A stretch of DNA of 64,000 nt from Casuarina equisetifolia (Eukaryota > Streptophyta > Magnoliopsida > Fagales > Casuarinaceae), in contig CM052362.1 in NCBI GenBank assembly GCA_028551475.1, positions 6,509,354 to 6,573,353 of the forward strand, given 5' to 3'. The notes beneath the pieces were generated by a model. It saw only the letters and a program-made list of their open reading frames with translations. It searched no databases and had not been told where the DNA came from. The position numbers and the translations under genes are program-made. Position 1 is the first letter of the stretch. Every line of letters begins with the position of its first letter. Below are positions 9,681 through 20,798 of this stretch, piece by piece.

Positions 9681-10685
9681 CAAAACAGGGAGGCGGTTGG
9701 TTGAGTCATTCTCTCTACGAAACCAGGTATGAGAATCTCTAAACTAGAAGTTGTTGGTAGCTTTGGGTACTTAATGGTGGGTATTTTCATTGCTGGGAGG
9801 AGGGGGAACCTGCTGTTTTGGGGGTGCGATTACGACGGAAGTGTAGTGTTGGAAAGCTTGCTGTTTTGGATGTGTCGGAAACGATGTGTGGCTTAGATGT
9901 TCAATGCTGATTGGGTCCTTTTGCTTGAAGATCTTGCTGTTTTTGGGATTCGGGGGCCTTGTGGCTTGAATATCTTGCTGCATTTTCGGATTTGAGATCG
10001 TGTGGGTTGAATCTCTTGCTGTTTTTCGGATTGGGATAATTTGGCTTGATTATCTTCCTGTTAAGGTTGTTACTTCGAATTGTGGGCTGTTATTTTAATT
10101 CTGTAGCACAGATTTAGGCTGATTCTTAGTCACATTCAACCGGAGGAGACGTAAGAACCGAGGGCTGAGATAGAACGGACGAGGGAGATTGTGTTGGGAC
10201 TCAATGATAGGCATGCTTGAGTTTCAAAGATACCATAGTGGAAGTGATCCTACGGGTTGGATTTATCAGGCGGATCAGTTTTTCAGTTATTATAAGATTC
10301 CGGAGGGTAAGAAAGTTGTTTTAGCATCCTTCCACTTGGATGGGAAGGGATTTATCTGGTCCAAGTTTGCAAGAAGAAGTCAAAAAATGTGCCAATTACT
10401 TGGGATTGCTCTACTGAAGGGCTTATGTGTGTTTACGGGCCTCTTTAGTTATCAGGATTTCCATACTGATCTACCAAAACAAACAGCAAGTGTTCTAGAG
10501 TATCAAGTGCAATTTGATGGACTATCATTGATGAGGGCTGAAAGGTTGATGAATGAGGAGGAGAAAATTAGTTTCTTTTTCGGAGGTCTTAAGGAGCTTA
10601 TTTTATTGGATGTACAAGCTAGTAATCCAACCAGTCTAGCAGGGCCGGTGGCATTGGCCAATTTGGGTAGGGGGGAAAGCGAGGT
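9681..10685 (+). mobile_element. Ty3/gypsy retrotransposon remnant: leader plus partial gag
   Basis: An open frame from about 10189 to the join at 10685 encodes a retrotransposon gag core: GSDPTGWIYQADQFFSYYKI, LASFHLDGKGFIWSKF, LEYQVQFDGLSL and ELILLDVQA match the usual gypsy order (G.DP.GWI..AEQFF, ASFHLEG.A..W, Y...FE.LS, GL..EIRLDV). No zinc knuckle, protease, reverse transcriptase or integrase follows, because the frame runs into duplication copy 2 and stops at 10710. The 5' part (9681-9885) also occurs at 6104-6310. A dead fragment. Confidence 0.85.
9921..10060. repeat. About 40-bp imperfect tandem repeat in the gypsy leader
   Basis: Units beginning near 9921, 9960, 10001 and 10041 share the pattern GGCTTGAATATCTTGCTGTTTTTCGGATT with drift. 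Such short tandem arrays are common in gypsy leaders. Confidence 0.7.
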
Positions 10686-12895
10686 AAGCTATCTTTGGGC
10701 TGTAGGATGATGACCTTGCCAAGCATGTTGAAGTCTCCAGAATGCTACTGACAGAGTCTTAAGGCTGCTAGCTTCTTTTACACTCTTTTATTTGATCTCT
10801 GTCTAACTAAAAGGTTAAAATACTCTCTCAAAACTTGGTTCTGTTTTGCTATGAGACCAAAATCAAGTTGGGTTATGACTTTTTATCAGGAGGTGGGACA
10901 CCTATAGGGTTCTTTTAAATCACAGTAAGGGTGCACCCAAATCATCACTGATTAAAGGGAACTTAGGTACAAGTTTGCGAACCATATCATGCCAAGCAAC
11001 TCTATTAATCAGAGACCACTAACAAGAAATTAATTCTTCATACTTGCTATAGCCTAGTAAACGCCCTTACTAATTGCACCATGAAATTTTTGAAACTACT
11101 GAAATCTCCTTTAGGAGAGATAGCGTTGCACCATTTAAACTAACCTAAAAATTCATTTACCAAAAGTAAGCCTCTTATTCTTTTTAAGTCAGATTCAGGA
11201 TGAGTTTTCTAACAAAGAGGTTCAAACTTAAGTGTGCTCTTAAAAACTAGCAATTAGTAATGAATCAAAAATATTGTAAAGGTTACTTCTTCGTCAATAA
11301 TAGTTTGTAGTAACAAGATTTGACTTTGTCAACGTATGCATAGTATTCTAAATGCTAGGCCTAGGCAATATACTTATTCATTTAAAATTATTCTACATCT
11401 CAAAAAGAATTTGACTTTGAGAGATTTCAAGAAATAATTATTTACTAGGGCCATGAATTTGGACACATATATCTATAGATGTGTATATACTTAATTTGAG
11501 CTTTTCAAACTTTTCTTAATTATTGTTGATAAGAAGTCTATTCAAATCTTTTATGTTTGAATCTAAATGAAGAAGATATTATGCATTGTCAAGATTATCG
11601 TACTGTTTGGATGTGATCAAATCTTTTATCCCTAGAACTTTGACAAAAAAACTTCTAGCATCAATTATACAAAAATAAATGAATTAATAGCAGTTGGGGA
11701 TTTTGTTGGGAGCTAGAATAAAGTATGGTCAACCACAATATTCTTATGTGCAATAATTTTTTAGTAAATTCAATTGACTTTAGACTTTGACGTAGAATGT
11801 GCAATTATGGCGCAATTGAATTCTACACACAATTGATTGTTCAAAGTAGTAAACATTTCTATTTTGTGGCTGAGAAATTTCGGCGTTTGTTGGTCTTGTA
11901 GACTTGACATGTTGAAAATTATAGATCAAATTCTGTACTATCTGTACTGTTTTTTTTTTTGAAGCCTAAACCTTCTAATAATTATATGTCTATACTCAAT
12001 TTATGCTTTTTATAAGCTTTACAAAACTCATATCCAACCCAAAAATGAACTAAAGGGAAATAAAATACTTTTTACATGCATGCTTTTTCATAAGATGGTT
12101 CTTTAGAATTGTGGAGCTACTTCACACTAATTTCAACATGCACTTTAATCATAATGACCTTTTATTCTTGACCATTTTAGAGGACTATTTTCATGAACTC
12201 TAAACTTCTCCTCTGATACTATATTACAAAACTTACATTTAACTCAAACGCCACTTTTGAGGACCATTTTTTACATACAAATATCATCACAAGATTATTC
12301 CTTAATAATACGGGACTGCTTCCCACCTACTTCAACAATAAGCATCAAATTTAGTTTTTCAAAGATGAATACATTTGCGTAAGTTATCATCCTTCTTTCT
12401 TTAAGCACCATCAAGGTCATTATTTCACTTAATTGTTTTTACGTTTGCTCTCTTAGAAGCTGCATTGGGTCGTGTCAATTCGAGAATAGGCTTTTTCTGG
12501 GGCAAAGATCAACCGGTGGAGGTCCCTTCCCCGTCTTTGAATTTAACCAATAAGACTGCCGGCCGTTGGCTGCTGATTTTAATTGATGAGAATAAAAAAA
12601 CCAGTACCGTTTTTCACATGTTGCTAATGGCAGTATTCAGTGTGATGTAGACAGTGGTTTTCAGGTGCACGGCGAGATTGAAGGTTCAAAGCTTAGTTAT
12701 GGTTTCCAAGTGTCCAACCCCGACTCGAATTCTGCCCACATTGTTGACTTGAAAAATTGTTAACATGGTTAGCTTTCTCTTTCTGTTGAATATAATGTGT
12801 TAGGGGCGTTTTGAATAATAGTACAATACTAGTTTCTACCCTTTCCATTGGAAAGGCCAATTTGATTTTGTGTACAACGATAGTCAACAGTTATA

Positions 12896-12900
<5 letters not shown>

Positions 12901-12930
<30 letters not shown>
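12901..12930. repeat. (AG)15 microsatellite
   Basis: Perfect AG dinucleotide run in the copy 2 insert. Confidence 0.97.
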
Positions 12931-12933
<3 letters not shown>

Positions 12934-12964
12934 TTGGGTCCCATGCTCGACTATTTAAAATAAA

Positions 12965-12993
12965 AATTAAATTAAATTAAATTAAATTAAATT
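12965..12993. repeat. (AATTA)n microsatellite
   Basis: Five-base unit repeated about six times, 34 bases after the AG run. Confidence 0.9.
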
Positions 12994-14118
12994 ATATTAT
13001 TATGTTAATTTATTTATCTTTAAAGTCTATGCAATAACCTAAAAGAATAATGGGTTCTTTAGAAGACTTTTTATTGGAAAAGAAAGTCAACTAAATAGAG
13101 GAAATTCAAATAAAGAAATAAACAATCGTTGGAAGCAGATTGGGGTGAAAAATAAGTCATATTTATGTATGTGTTGGGAGATTATAAGCATATGAACAGC
13201 GACAATTATGTTACCAAAAAAAAAAAAAAGAGAAAAAAAAGTTTAAGTACTTTTACTTTTAGTAAGTTAAAAAATAAATCAATATGATCGGTTGCAACTA
13301 ATTCATGTATCCCACATGGTTATTGTTATTAGTTTGGAAATATGGTTCGATTAGCTTTAGGGTTACTTAAGTTTAAAATCTCTATCTAGAAGCAAAACAC
13401 AAGGAAAAAGGAAGGAAAAAAAAATTTAGATGATTGATGTTTTTCAATTAGAAGAGAGATGAACAAATGAATAAAGAACAAAATTTTATATTTTTTTTAA
13501 TGATAGAAATCTTAAATTCTTGACTTGATTTAAGAATTATTTCAAATTCATCTATTTAATAAATAACTGAATATATGTATAATAACTTTATGAAAGATTG
13601 AGTTTCAAAATATAATATGGATGGCATGATATCCCATCATTTTGTTCAAAATAATTATTTGAATTACACAAACATGTAATCAAATTATTCTAAGAGCATC
13701 TAAATTTTAAGTACATCAACTTAGAGACTCAAAAAAGGTAACCCATCTTTTTTCCTCTTTTCCTAGTATTTTATCATGTTACCTTTTTTAATATGCCAAT
13801 TCTCTACAGCTCAATAACATTGAATAATTTACTACATAATGAGAGTTTGAGATATCCCATAATATTTCATCTTGAAAAAGTTCCTCCATCCCCACCCTCT
13901 AAAAAAAAAAAGGTAGAGAAAACAGAAAAAAAGGCCCCTCAAAAGAAAAAGAATCCAGTTTCTATACAATCTATAAATTCAACTTAATATCATCGAGATT
14001 CATGCCACTACTTTATCACTTCTATAAATTATATTATTTCTAAAACCATTTCCCCATTGAAGCATATTATTACTAATATTTTGAAAGTGTATCCTGTGAA
14101 GTTGCAATTCTAGGTATA

Positions 14119-14179
14119 GGGCGTGGCAAAATCGAGATTATCTCCAAACCGAAGCCGTTAGTGTCAATCCCTATGTGCA
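14119..14179. repeat. Extra upstream copy of a promoter segment of the small gene (copy 2 only)
   Basis: GGCGTGGCAAAATCGAGATT, TCTCCAAACCGAAGCC and TTAGTGTCAATCCC resemble 14315-14378 (GGCGCATGGCAAGATCGACA, TCTCCAAAACGAAGCC, TTAGTGTGAATCCC). The offset is about 196 bases. Copy 1 has only the proximal version. Confidence 0.75.
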
Positions 14180-14374
14180 GGAATGACATGCAGATTTTTT
14201 TTTTTTTTTTTGGTTTAATAAATTATAATTTTTATTAAATTTCTTGTCCATCTTATCTATTCTATTGAGGTGTGACACGTAAAAAGTAAATGGATACCAG
14301 AAAGTCAGGAATAGACGGCGCATGGCAAGATCGACATTATCTCCAAAACGAAGCCCTTAGTGTGAATCCCAGTG

Positions 14375-14381
14375 CATAAAA
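14375..14381 (+). promoter_or_regulatory. Possible TATA-like element of the small-protein gene, copy 2
   Basis: CATAAAA about 170 bases before ATG 14549, in the same context as copy 1. Weak consensus match. Confidence 0.35.
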
Positions 14382-14462
14382 CCCGGGCTCCAAAGCTGGC
14401 CGTTGGCTAAACGACATCGAAAGGCAATGGAGAGTGAATCGAAAAGCCTCAGAGCAGAAGAA

Positions 14463-14477
14463 ATGCGTGCTCTGTAG
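14463..14477 (+). other. Minimal upstream ORF (Met-Arg-Ala-Leu-stop), copy 2
   Basis: ATG CGT GCT CTG TAG, 71 bases before the main stop-to-start gap, encoding the same four residues as 3278-3292. Confidence 0.4.
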
Positions 14478-14548
14478 AGCATTCGGTTTTACCTCACTCC
14501 GATCTCTCACGCTTTCTGTGTGTGTTTCCAAGGGAGAAGATATCGGCG

Positions 14549-14743
14549 ATGGCGAACCAGTTGGGGAGTCTGGTGGAATCCATAAAGTCGAAGGTGAGGG
14601 CGCTCAAGAAGTCCAAGAAGCCATACGTGAAGATGGACAAGAGCTCCAGCGTCAAGGTGGAGATCCGCAGCCGGAAGGCCCGCAAGCTCATCGACAAGAC
14701 GCTCAAGGTCGCCGATCATCCTGGCAAGCGCAGCGTTTTTTGA
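14549..14743 (+). CDS. Small basic plant protein of unknown function, 64 residues, copy 2
   Basis: ATG 14549 (context GGCGATGGC), same frame length as copy 1 and no indels. The sequence differs only at residues 42 (R instead of W) and 61 (R instead of H). It is a lysine/arginine-rich soluble protein with C-terminus PGKRSVF. Both copies keep start, stop and upstream ORF, so both may be expressed. No domain recognised; function unknown. Confidence 0.84.
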   Translation: MANQLGSLVESIKSKVRALKKSKKPYVKMDKSSSVKVEIRSRKARKLIDKTLKVADHPGKRSVF

Positions 14744-16850
14744 TAGTAACACCTCCTCTTTGTTTCTGTATAATATGCAGTTCGTAGTTTGATCATCAAA
14801 CTAAGATTGTGACGTCTCTGTCTCTCTCTGTTTCTTCTGTGCCCCCCGATTCCGTGTTTTCTTTCCTCTCGGTTCCAAAACCTCTGAAAAAGGAGAAATC
14901 ATTTTGAAGTGGCTTATAGATGGAAGAAACAAGAATTTGATCCTGATATATACCGTTCTGTTTTTGCTTTTTTTGTTTTCTGTTTTCACTCATTATCAGA
15001 ATAAATCAATGAAAACTACAAATAGTTAGCTGTAATTAGTGCTTAATTGAAGTCATATTAGTCGGATCCTAGTACATTTATGCAATTCTCCTGTTTCTCT
15101 TTTGCTTGATGACTTAAATCTAGAAGTAGAAAGGTCATTAATCATAAATGTAATTTAGGAGATTTAAAATTAAATACATAATATCTTCTTTTCTTATCAT
15201 CTTAAATTTGTTGATATTATATTAGATATTGAATTTTAGAGATAACACCCGCTAATGAAACTCTGTGTAGATCCTTTAATACTAGTTAAGAATATGCTTA
15301 AGTAGAGTGCTACATTACTTATCTTATTTAGGAATCAAAACATGCTTACTTTTTAATCAACTTGTCTAACATTTCTTGGCATGTCCAATTGAGAGGTTCA
15401 TACCTGCTGATTGTCCTTGAGCCACTGCACAATAATTGGGTCATCGTGTGCATGCGTTGCGTAATCCATGGTTCACACACGTTCATCGGATAGAGTAGAC
15501 GTGTTTTTTTTTTTTTTTTTTTTTTTTTTCCTCACAAAGCAGCTCTCAATTAATGGAGTAAATTAGATAGATTCATTTCTAGGGTTAGTATGTCAGACAG
15601 ATCAGAGGAGGGACTATGGTACGGCAAAGGACACAAGGACCGGCCCTGGATCGGTGGTCAAAGGAGACCAGGTTTTAATGTCTCTTTCTGGTCACCCGCA
15701 TCTGGTAGTTGTGAATTGCTAATCTGAGCCACAAAGTAATGAAATGTTAAGGCCGGCGACAAAGTTGTCAAGGAAAAGCTGTTCAACGTGGAGCGTTATT
15801 TCTTCCTTTCACATAAATATGGACGTGGAAGAGTGTGATTTTTCCTGGACTTTTAAGCAAGCACTTTAGTGGAGGAAAATTGATGTTTGAGAAGAAGTAA
15901 AATAACAATGACAACGACTCTCCCTCTCTCTAGAATTATAAGAACGTGAGATTCTGATTTCAAATCAAACCGGTTTGTCATACACCTTAGATTAGTCTAC
16001 AATCGTTTCTAGATAAGCTGCTTAGAATGGGAAACCAAATCCATATGGAGTTGACCTTTTTTTTAATTTTTTTAATTTTATTTTATTTGGATTATTTTAT
16101 CCCAAACAATGTGAGAACAATGGTAGCTGCGTTTAGAAGTATTATTTTTTAAATTATTCTTACAAATTTTTTTATAAGAAAAATAAATTTATTTTTGTGG
16201 GCTCATCCTTTCCGAAGGTACTGTTTGGCCGTGTTTAGCAATTTGTAGCTGTTTTTAGATGCTGTCGACAGAAAGCATAGGCATAATATAATAATATAAG
16301 AAAAGGCATTGGGCTGATGTTCTATATAAGGCCGTGGCATGTGTCCTCAAGTGCACTATTTGAAAAGGGGCTTGATCCATCTCTTATTATATTAGTTATA
16401 GGCTCTGAAGGTTCTTTCTAAAACTAAACTAGTCCAACTAATCAGGCACAAAAAGGCTTCAAGACAAAAAGGCTTCAAAACTATCAGATTTTTGGACTGA
16501 AAGCATCAGTAGAAAGTGAGGTTATTTTATTGAAAGATGAAGTGGCGTGGACTTGCAGTCACTGATTATACTCCTAAAGTCATTTGTGATAGCTTGGTGT
16601 ATCACCTAATGGTATCGAAGGTCTAGGAATTAAATTTAGAATGGTGTTTGACAATATTGTAAATACTTCTTTCATATTGATTTCTATTTGATTATAGTTA
16701 TCTTATGTCATTAATATTTTAACCTAAATTTTTCTTATGTGTTGAAGTGTCTTTTTTTTAATCAATTAATTTAAATGAAAAAATTTAACTTTTTTTTAAC
16801 ATGATATTAAAGTTTAAATCTAAATACTGCATCTTATTATAGATTGAGTC
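14744..16850. other. 3' flank of small gene and AT-rich non-coding DNA (copy 2)
   Basis: Aligned with the same region of copy 1. Contains a poly-T run near 15505-15530. No gene seen. Confidence 0.6.
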
Positions 16851-16856
16851 CCATAA

Positions 16857-17482
16857 TCTTCATCCCTTCACAACCCACACTTGAGGAGAGTGTGTTAAGT
16901 GTGGACTTGTATCCTATACCCCGAAGGGTCACTACTATTTGAAAGGGAAAGAAAGAACCATGAGAGAAAAAAGAATGCCCATCGAAACTAATGGCCACGG
17001 AAGTGTATGATTGAGTAGTGCATTCTCATTGATCTGGTTCCTATTGTGCTGGACTTGCGTTTTGACTCTATTTCCTTTCTTACAAGTATAAAAGCCTAAA
17101 ATCCAAAACACCACTCTAGATTGTCTGAAGGAAATGACTTTCTATTACTTTAATCACTAAAGCGGCATCTTGATCTCGTTCCAAAACCTGGTCAACTTCC
17201 ATCTCCTTCATCATTTTTTATTCGTAGTCGTGTTCCTGATGTTGTTTTCACTCTTGGCAGCCTTCTTATGTCCATTTTTGTGGCTTTGAGAAGCCCCAAG
17301 TGCGGACATCTCAACAGTCTAGTCCTTCTCCTTGCCGTCCCAAGAAACAAATCCACTGACACCTCTATCTGCGACCTATTTTACCCCCTTCCACTCAGCT
17401 CAGATTTTCAAGCTTCTCTTTTCTTATTCTTAACCAGTCAATCCCGTTTTCTCCTCACTTTTTCTCGAGAACCAAACGGTAG
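16857..17482. other. Intergenic, probable promoter of the 17549 gene
   Basis: Single-copy sequence beginning exactly where duplication copy 2 ends. The region 17380-17480 is pyrimidine-rich (TCTTTTCTTATTC, TTTTCTCCTCACTTTTTCTC), as in many plant leaders. No gene seen. Confidence 0.4.
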
Positions 17483-17548
17483 ATGCATCGCCAAATGAAG
17501 AGCCAAACAAGCAAGCAAAGAAAGTTGATGCACATCGTGTTATTTCCC

Positions 17549-17974
17549 ATGAAAATTCTAAAGAAGGCCGCGGTGTTTTATATCAAAAGCATGGAGGACT
17601 GTGCTGAAAGAACGGGATTTGGGTCTTCGGTGGGCGGCCCCGTCTCACACCTCAATAGCTTGCCAAAGAGCTTCAGCGTCAACTCGTCGAGGGCCAGCGA
17701 AGACGAGCGGTTGAGGCAGCTTTTGCAAACGGTTTCAAAGAGGAATTTGGAAAATAAGGTGAGCCTTGACATGCAAAGGCAAAGGCAGGTCAGAAAGTCG
17801 ACCATGGATGGCGGTGCAATGGGGAGGAGCTACAGTGTTGGGGTGGGAAAGATCGGCAGAATTGATGAAGAAAAGCCTTGTTCTTTTGAGGAAGACGATG
17901 TCTGTGTGAAGGCGAACTTGTACACAAGAAGCAGAAGCCATGCAGTCAACAAGAATGGCATGTCTCTTCAGTGA
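17549..17974 (+). CDS. Unrecognised 141-residue plant protein
   Basis: Single open frame from ATG 17549 (MKILKKAAVFYIKSMEDCAE). An in-frame ATG at 17483 would add 22 residues, but I prefer the downstream start because MKILKKAA begins a compact amphipathic segment. Visible: a serine-rich middle (SLPKSFSVNSSRASEDERLR), a predicted helix with Gln/Arg (MQRQRQVRKSTMDGG), then GRSYSVGVGKIGRIDEEKPC and an acidic patch. There is no signal peptide, membrane span or known domain. The SYSVGVGKIGRIDE phrase looks like a conserved plant motif of unknown role. Codon use and composition contrast with the AT-rich flanks, supporting a gene. It lies just beyond duplication copy 2. Confidence 0.75.
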   Translation: MKILKKAAVFYIKSMEDCAERTGFGSSVGGPVSHLNSLPKSFSVNSSRASEDERLRQLLQTVSKRNLENKVSLDMQRQRQVRKSTMDGGAMGRSYSVGVGKIGRIDEEKPCSFEEDDVCVKANLYTRSRSHAVNKNGMSLQ

Positions 17975-19855
17975 CGGATTCGACACTGAAACCAGACATG
18001 GATAGAGATCCAGTAAGAGAGATAGAATTGAGTTCAAATCTGTCTCTACTGAATCGCTTAGTTCATCATTCCAACTCAAGAGTTGAAATGCAATTATCTT
18101 TGGCATTTAAACTATTCTTATTGTTAAAGCTTAAATGTAAAAAATATTATTCAATGATTGAACCAATTTATTTTCCTATCATAATATCAAAAACCAAATT
18201 CTTCTTAACATCCTTATGAATTGTAGTAAATTATGCAAGTATGACATCAGTGCGGTGAACCACATAATGAGAAGGTATATTAAGAACTGGCATGTATTTC
18301 ACATTTTATAAAAAAAAAATCTTAAAATAAGGTTTAAATATAAAAAAATTATTATTTTTAATTCTTAAATAATTTTTGAGTTGGATAAAAGAGATTTTTA
18401 CCACTTATTTCTAAGATTATACTCTGGAATACTTGGGAAGAGGCTTTAAAATCACCGCCACCTGAATAAGAAGACAAGAATAGACAAAGAAAGAAAAGGA
18501 TGCCTTGAATTGTTCCACCAACGTCAACTCACGTTAGATCAGCTGCAACATAGTCCGAATGGTAAACTATAATCCTGTCATTTTCCGTAAATTCTGGCTG
18601 CATCTTTTGTTGGGAATCAAGTGGAAATGGAAGTGGATTTATTTTATTTTTCTTTTAATGTCTTTTACAATTCTTCATACACTAGAGTGTCTCATGAATA
18701 TACAAAAGTTTGCAGTAATTTCAGCATTTTGAAAATATTTTGGTACTGTGTCTGTCTCAAGTTCTGCCTTGGACAAAGGTTTTAGATATGTCAGTTGTCA
18801 CCTTGAATCTTGTGCATCTCTCAATCGAGTTTCCTTGAGTCACATGCATCCACCTTTTGCATCTTCATTACGCATCTACCTTGACTCTCATAAAAGGTCT
18901 AATTTTTTTTTTGTGATATTCAAATGTAGAATTTTTTTTTCTTTGATTTATAAACTAATTTTTAGATTTAACTTTAAATTTATTTACATAGTATGTCATA
19001 TGAAGTATTCTACTCTATGCATTTGTTGATGTTACTTAAGTGTAGAAACACAAATAATTAAGCTATTAAGGAGGTTTCTTTATAGTGGTTCAAATCTCTT
19101 TGAGGGATTCAAAACTAAACAATTAGTTGTTTAGTAAAATCATAGGATAAACAAAAGCATGCAATTTGGACCAAACTGAATCCAAGATGTTTCTCATGAG
19201 TAGTTAGTAGCTTAGGTGAGTGAGTAAAGAAACTATTAAATCTCATAGGGAAAATATGAAAACTTTAACATGGAACTTATGGAGAGATGGATTCATCCAC
19301 TTAGTGCATGAGGATTTTAAGTTAAATTATGGTTTATAAAATCTAACATAGTACTAGAGTTAAGGTTTCGTCCTACTCTAAACTCATTATCTCTTAACAT
19401 CACTATTATTATTTTCCAGTATGCAAAGCAATGTCAGAAACTATAAGTCTCATATTAAAGTGAAGCAACCTTAAAATAAAGTTTAAATTAAAGAAGAAAT
19501 TTTTAACTCATGAGTTAAGGACAAATTATTCTAATTTTTCCATCATTTTAAATCAATTTTATAGAAGTTTAATCTTTTTCTTGTTTCACTTTTGACAAAT
19601 GATTAGATGGTCTTAAAGATGCGTACTGATATTAATAGCTTGAAAATGGACTTTTGATTTTATAAGTGATGAGATTTTTACACTTATATAACCTTAAGGT
19701 GTTAGGAGTGACCCTTAAATTCCAAAGTGATATTAGAATCAGAAATTAGCCTTCATTACATTGCCTCTGTGTGAACCACAGTTGTGGGATTATCCATCCA
19801 TGTGTAGTATTTATGTTAACCTTTTTTTTTTTTGGTTTTTAATGTAAGTTACATT
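17975..19855. other. AT-rich intergenic DNA
   Basis: No gene seen. Frames here (for example near 18748) have no recognisable content. Confidence 0.5.
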
Positions 19856-19859
19856 AATA

Positions 19860-20690
19860 GAATATAGTATACAAAAGCACAATGGCATACCCTAGTATTA
19901 TAACAATTTTCAAAAATAAGTTAAGAGTAAGAAAAAATAGATGTTGAAAGCCTCCAGATCTCACTCAAAAAGACATTACCTTGTGAGGATTTGATATTAT
20001 AAAGCAGAGAAGTTCTCCATCGTACAATTTTCCTTACTTTAGCCAACAAGATTGAAATATCAACTAATGCATTTTGAAATCTTCTTCTATTTTTTTCTGC
20101 CCATATGCAATAAATACAAGCTAAAAATAATATTTTAAGAAGTTTTACAACCAGATTTTTACCTTTAAATGCTTTAATCATCCATTTTAACTTTTCATTC
20201 CATCCTTCGATATGACGTTGAATTTCATTTTAAGCAAGGATATTCTTCCAAATCAACATTGTGCAAGGATATTCAAAAAAGAAATGACTCATGTTTTCTA
20301 CTTGAGCCTGACAAAAATCACAATATTGGTTAATTGTAAGAAGCCATTGTACCATTCTTTTTGCTATAGAAAATCGATCATGACAAATTAGCCATCCAAT
20401 AAAGTTATGCCTGTAAATCCCATCATTTCAAATTAGATCATACCAATCTACTTTCTCATTTACTCGTTGAAGGTCCTGATAAAAAACTTTGCAACAATAG
20501 GCAAACCTGATAAGAATTGAGGTAAGCATGAGCCTTAACTTGAGAAGACCTCTCCAACTCCATACCATTGAACCTTTGATTTAAAGTTGCATTACTGAAA
20601 TTCTTTTGCATTTAGTGCTATGTATCCACTTACTCCATAATAAATCATCAGGAAGATTTATTAGAGTCCAAAGATTTGTGAGAAAAAGTA
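19860..20690 (-). mobile_element. LINE (non-LTR retrotransposon) remnant, zf-RVT end of the reverse transcriptase ORF
   Basis: Reverse-strand reading gives the typical C-terminal region of plant LINE ORF2: WYDLI.NDGIYRHNFIGWLI, then HDRFSIAKRMVQW, QYCDFCQAQVENMSHFFFE (Cys/His zf-RVT pattern), CTMLIWKNI and, in the frame at 19921-20181, IYCIWAEKNRRRFQNA. Several in-frame stops show it is dead. The 5' reverse-transcriptase and endonuclease parts are missing. Confidence 0.85.
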
Positions 20691-20798
20691 TTAAAAATGA
20701 GTATTTGACATTAGCAATGTGAAGATGGATCATCAACCTTATAAATAACGAGGTTTTTCCACTTATAACCTGAATGTTTTGGAATCAGCCTCCAAATT

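Larger units (their letters stand above)
10711..14300. other. Non-coding part of copy 2 with extra sequence
   Basis: Contains the block 11650-13020 absent from copy 1. Within it an open stretch at 12465-12650 (GFFWGKDQPVEVPSPS) is not recognised and has no clear start. Microsatellites at 12901 and 12965. No supportable gene. Confidence 0.5.
10686..16856. repeat. Segmental duplication, copy 2
   Basis: Direct copy of 1476-6105. It begins at the same AAGCTATCTTTGGG block and ends at GAGTCCCATAA. Extra blocks relative to copy 1: about 11650-13020, 13377-13575, 13790-13900 and 13990-14290. It lacks the 508-bp insert of copy 1. It carries an intact copy of the 64-residue protein gene. Confidence 0.92.

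Noticed and set aside
10189..10710. Host gene fused to the PPR end
   Set aside because: The content is gypsy gag. The shared SYLWAVG ending is the start of duplication copy 2, not a homologous protein end.
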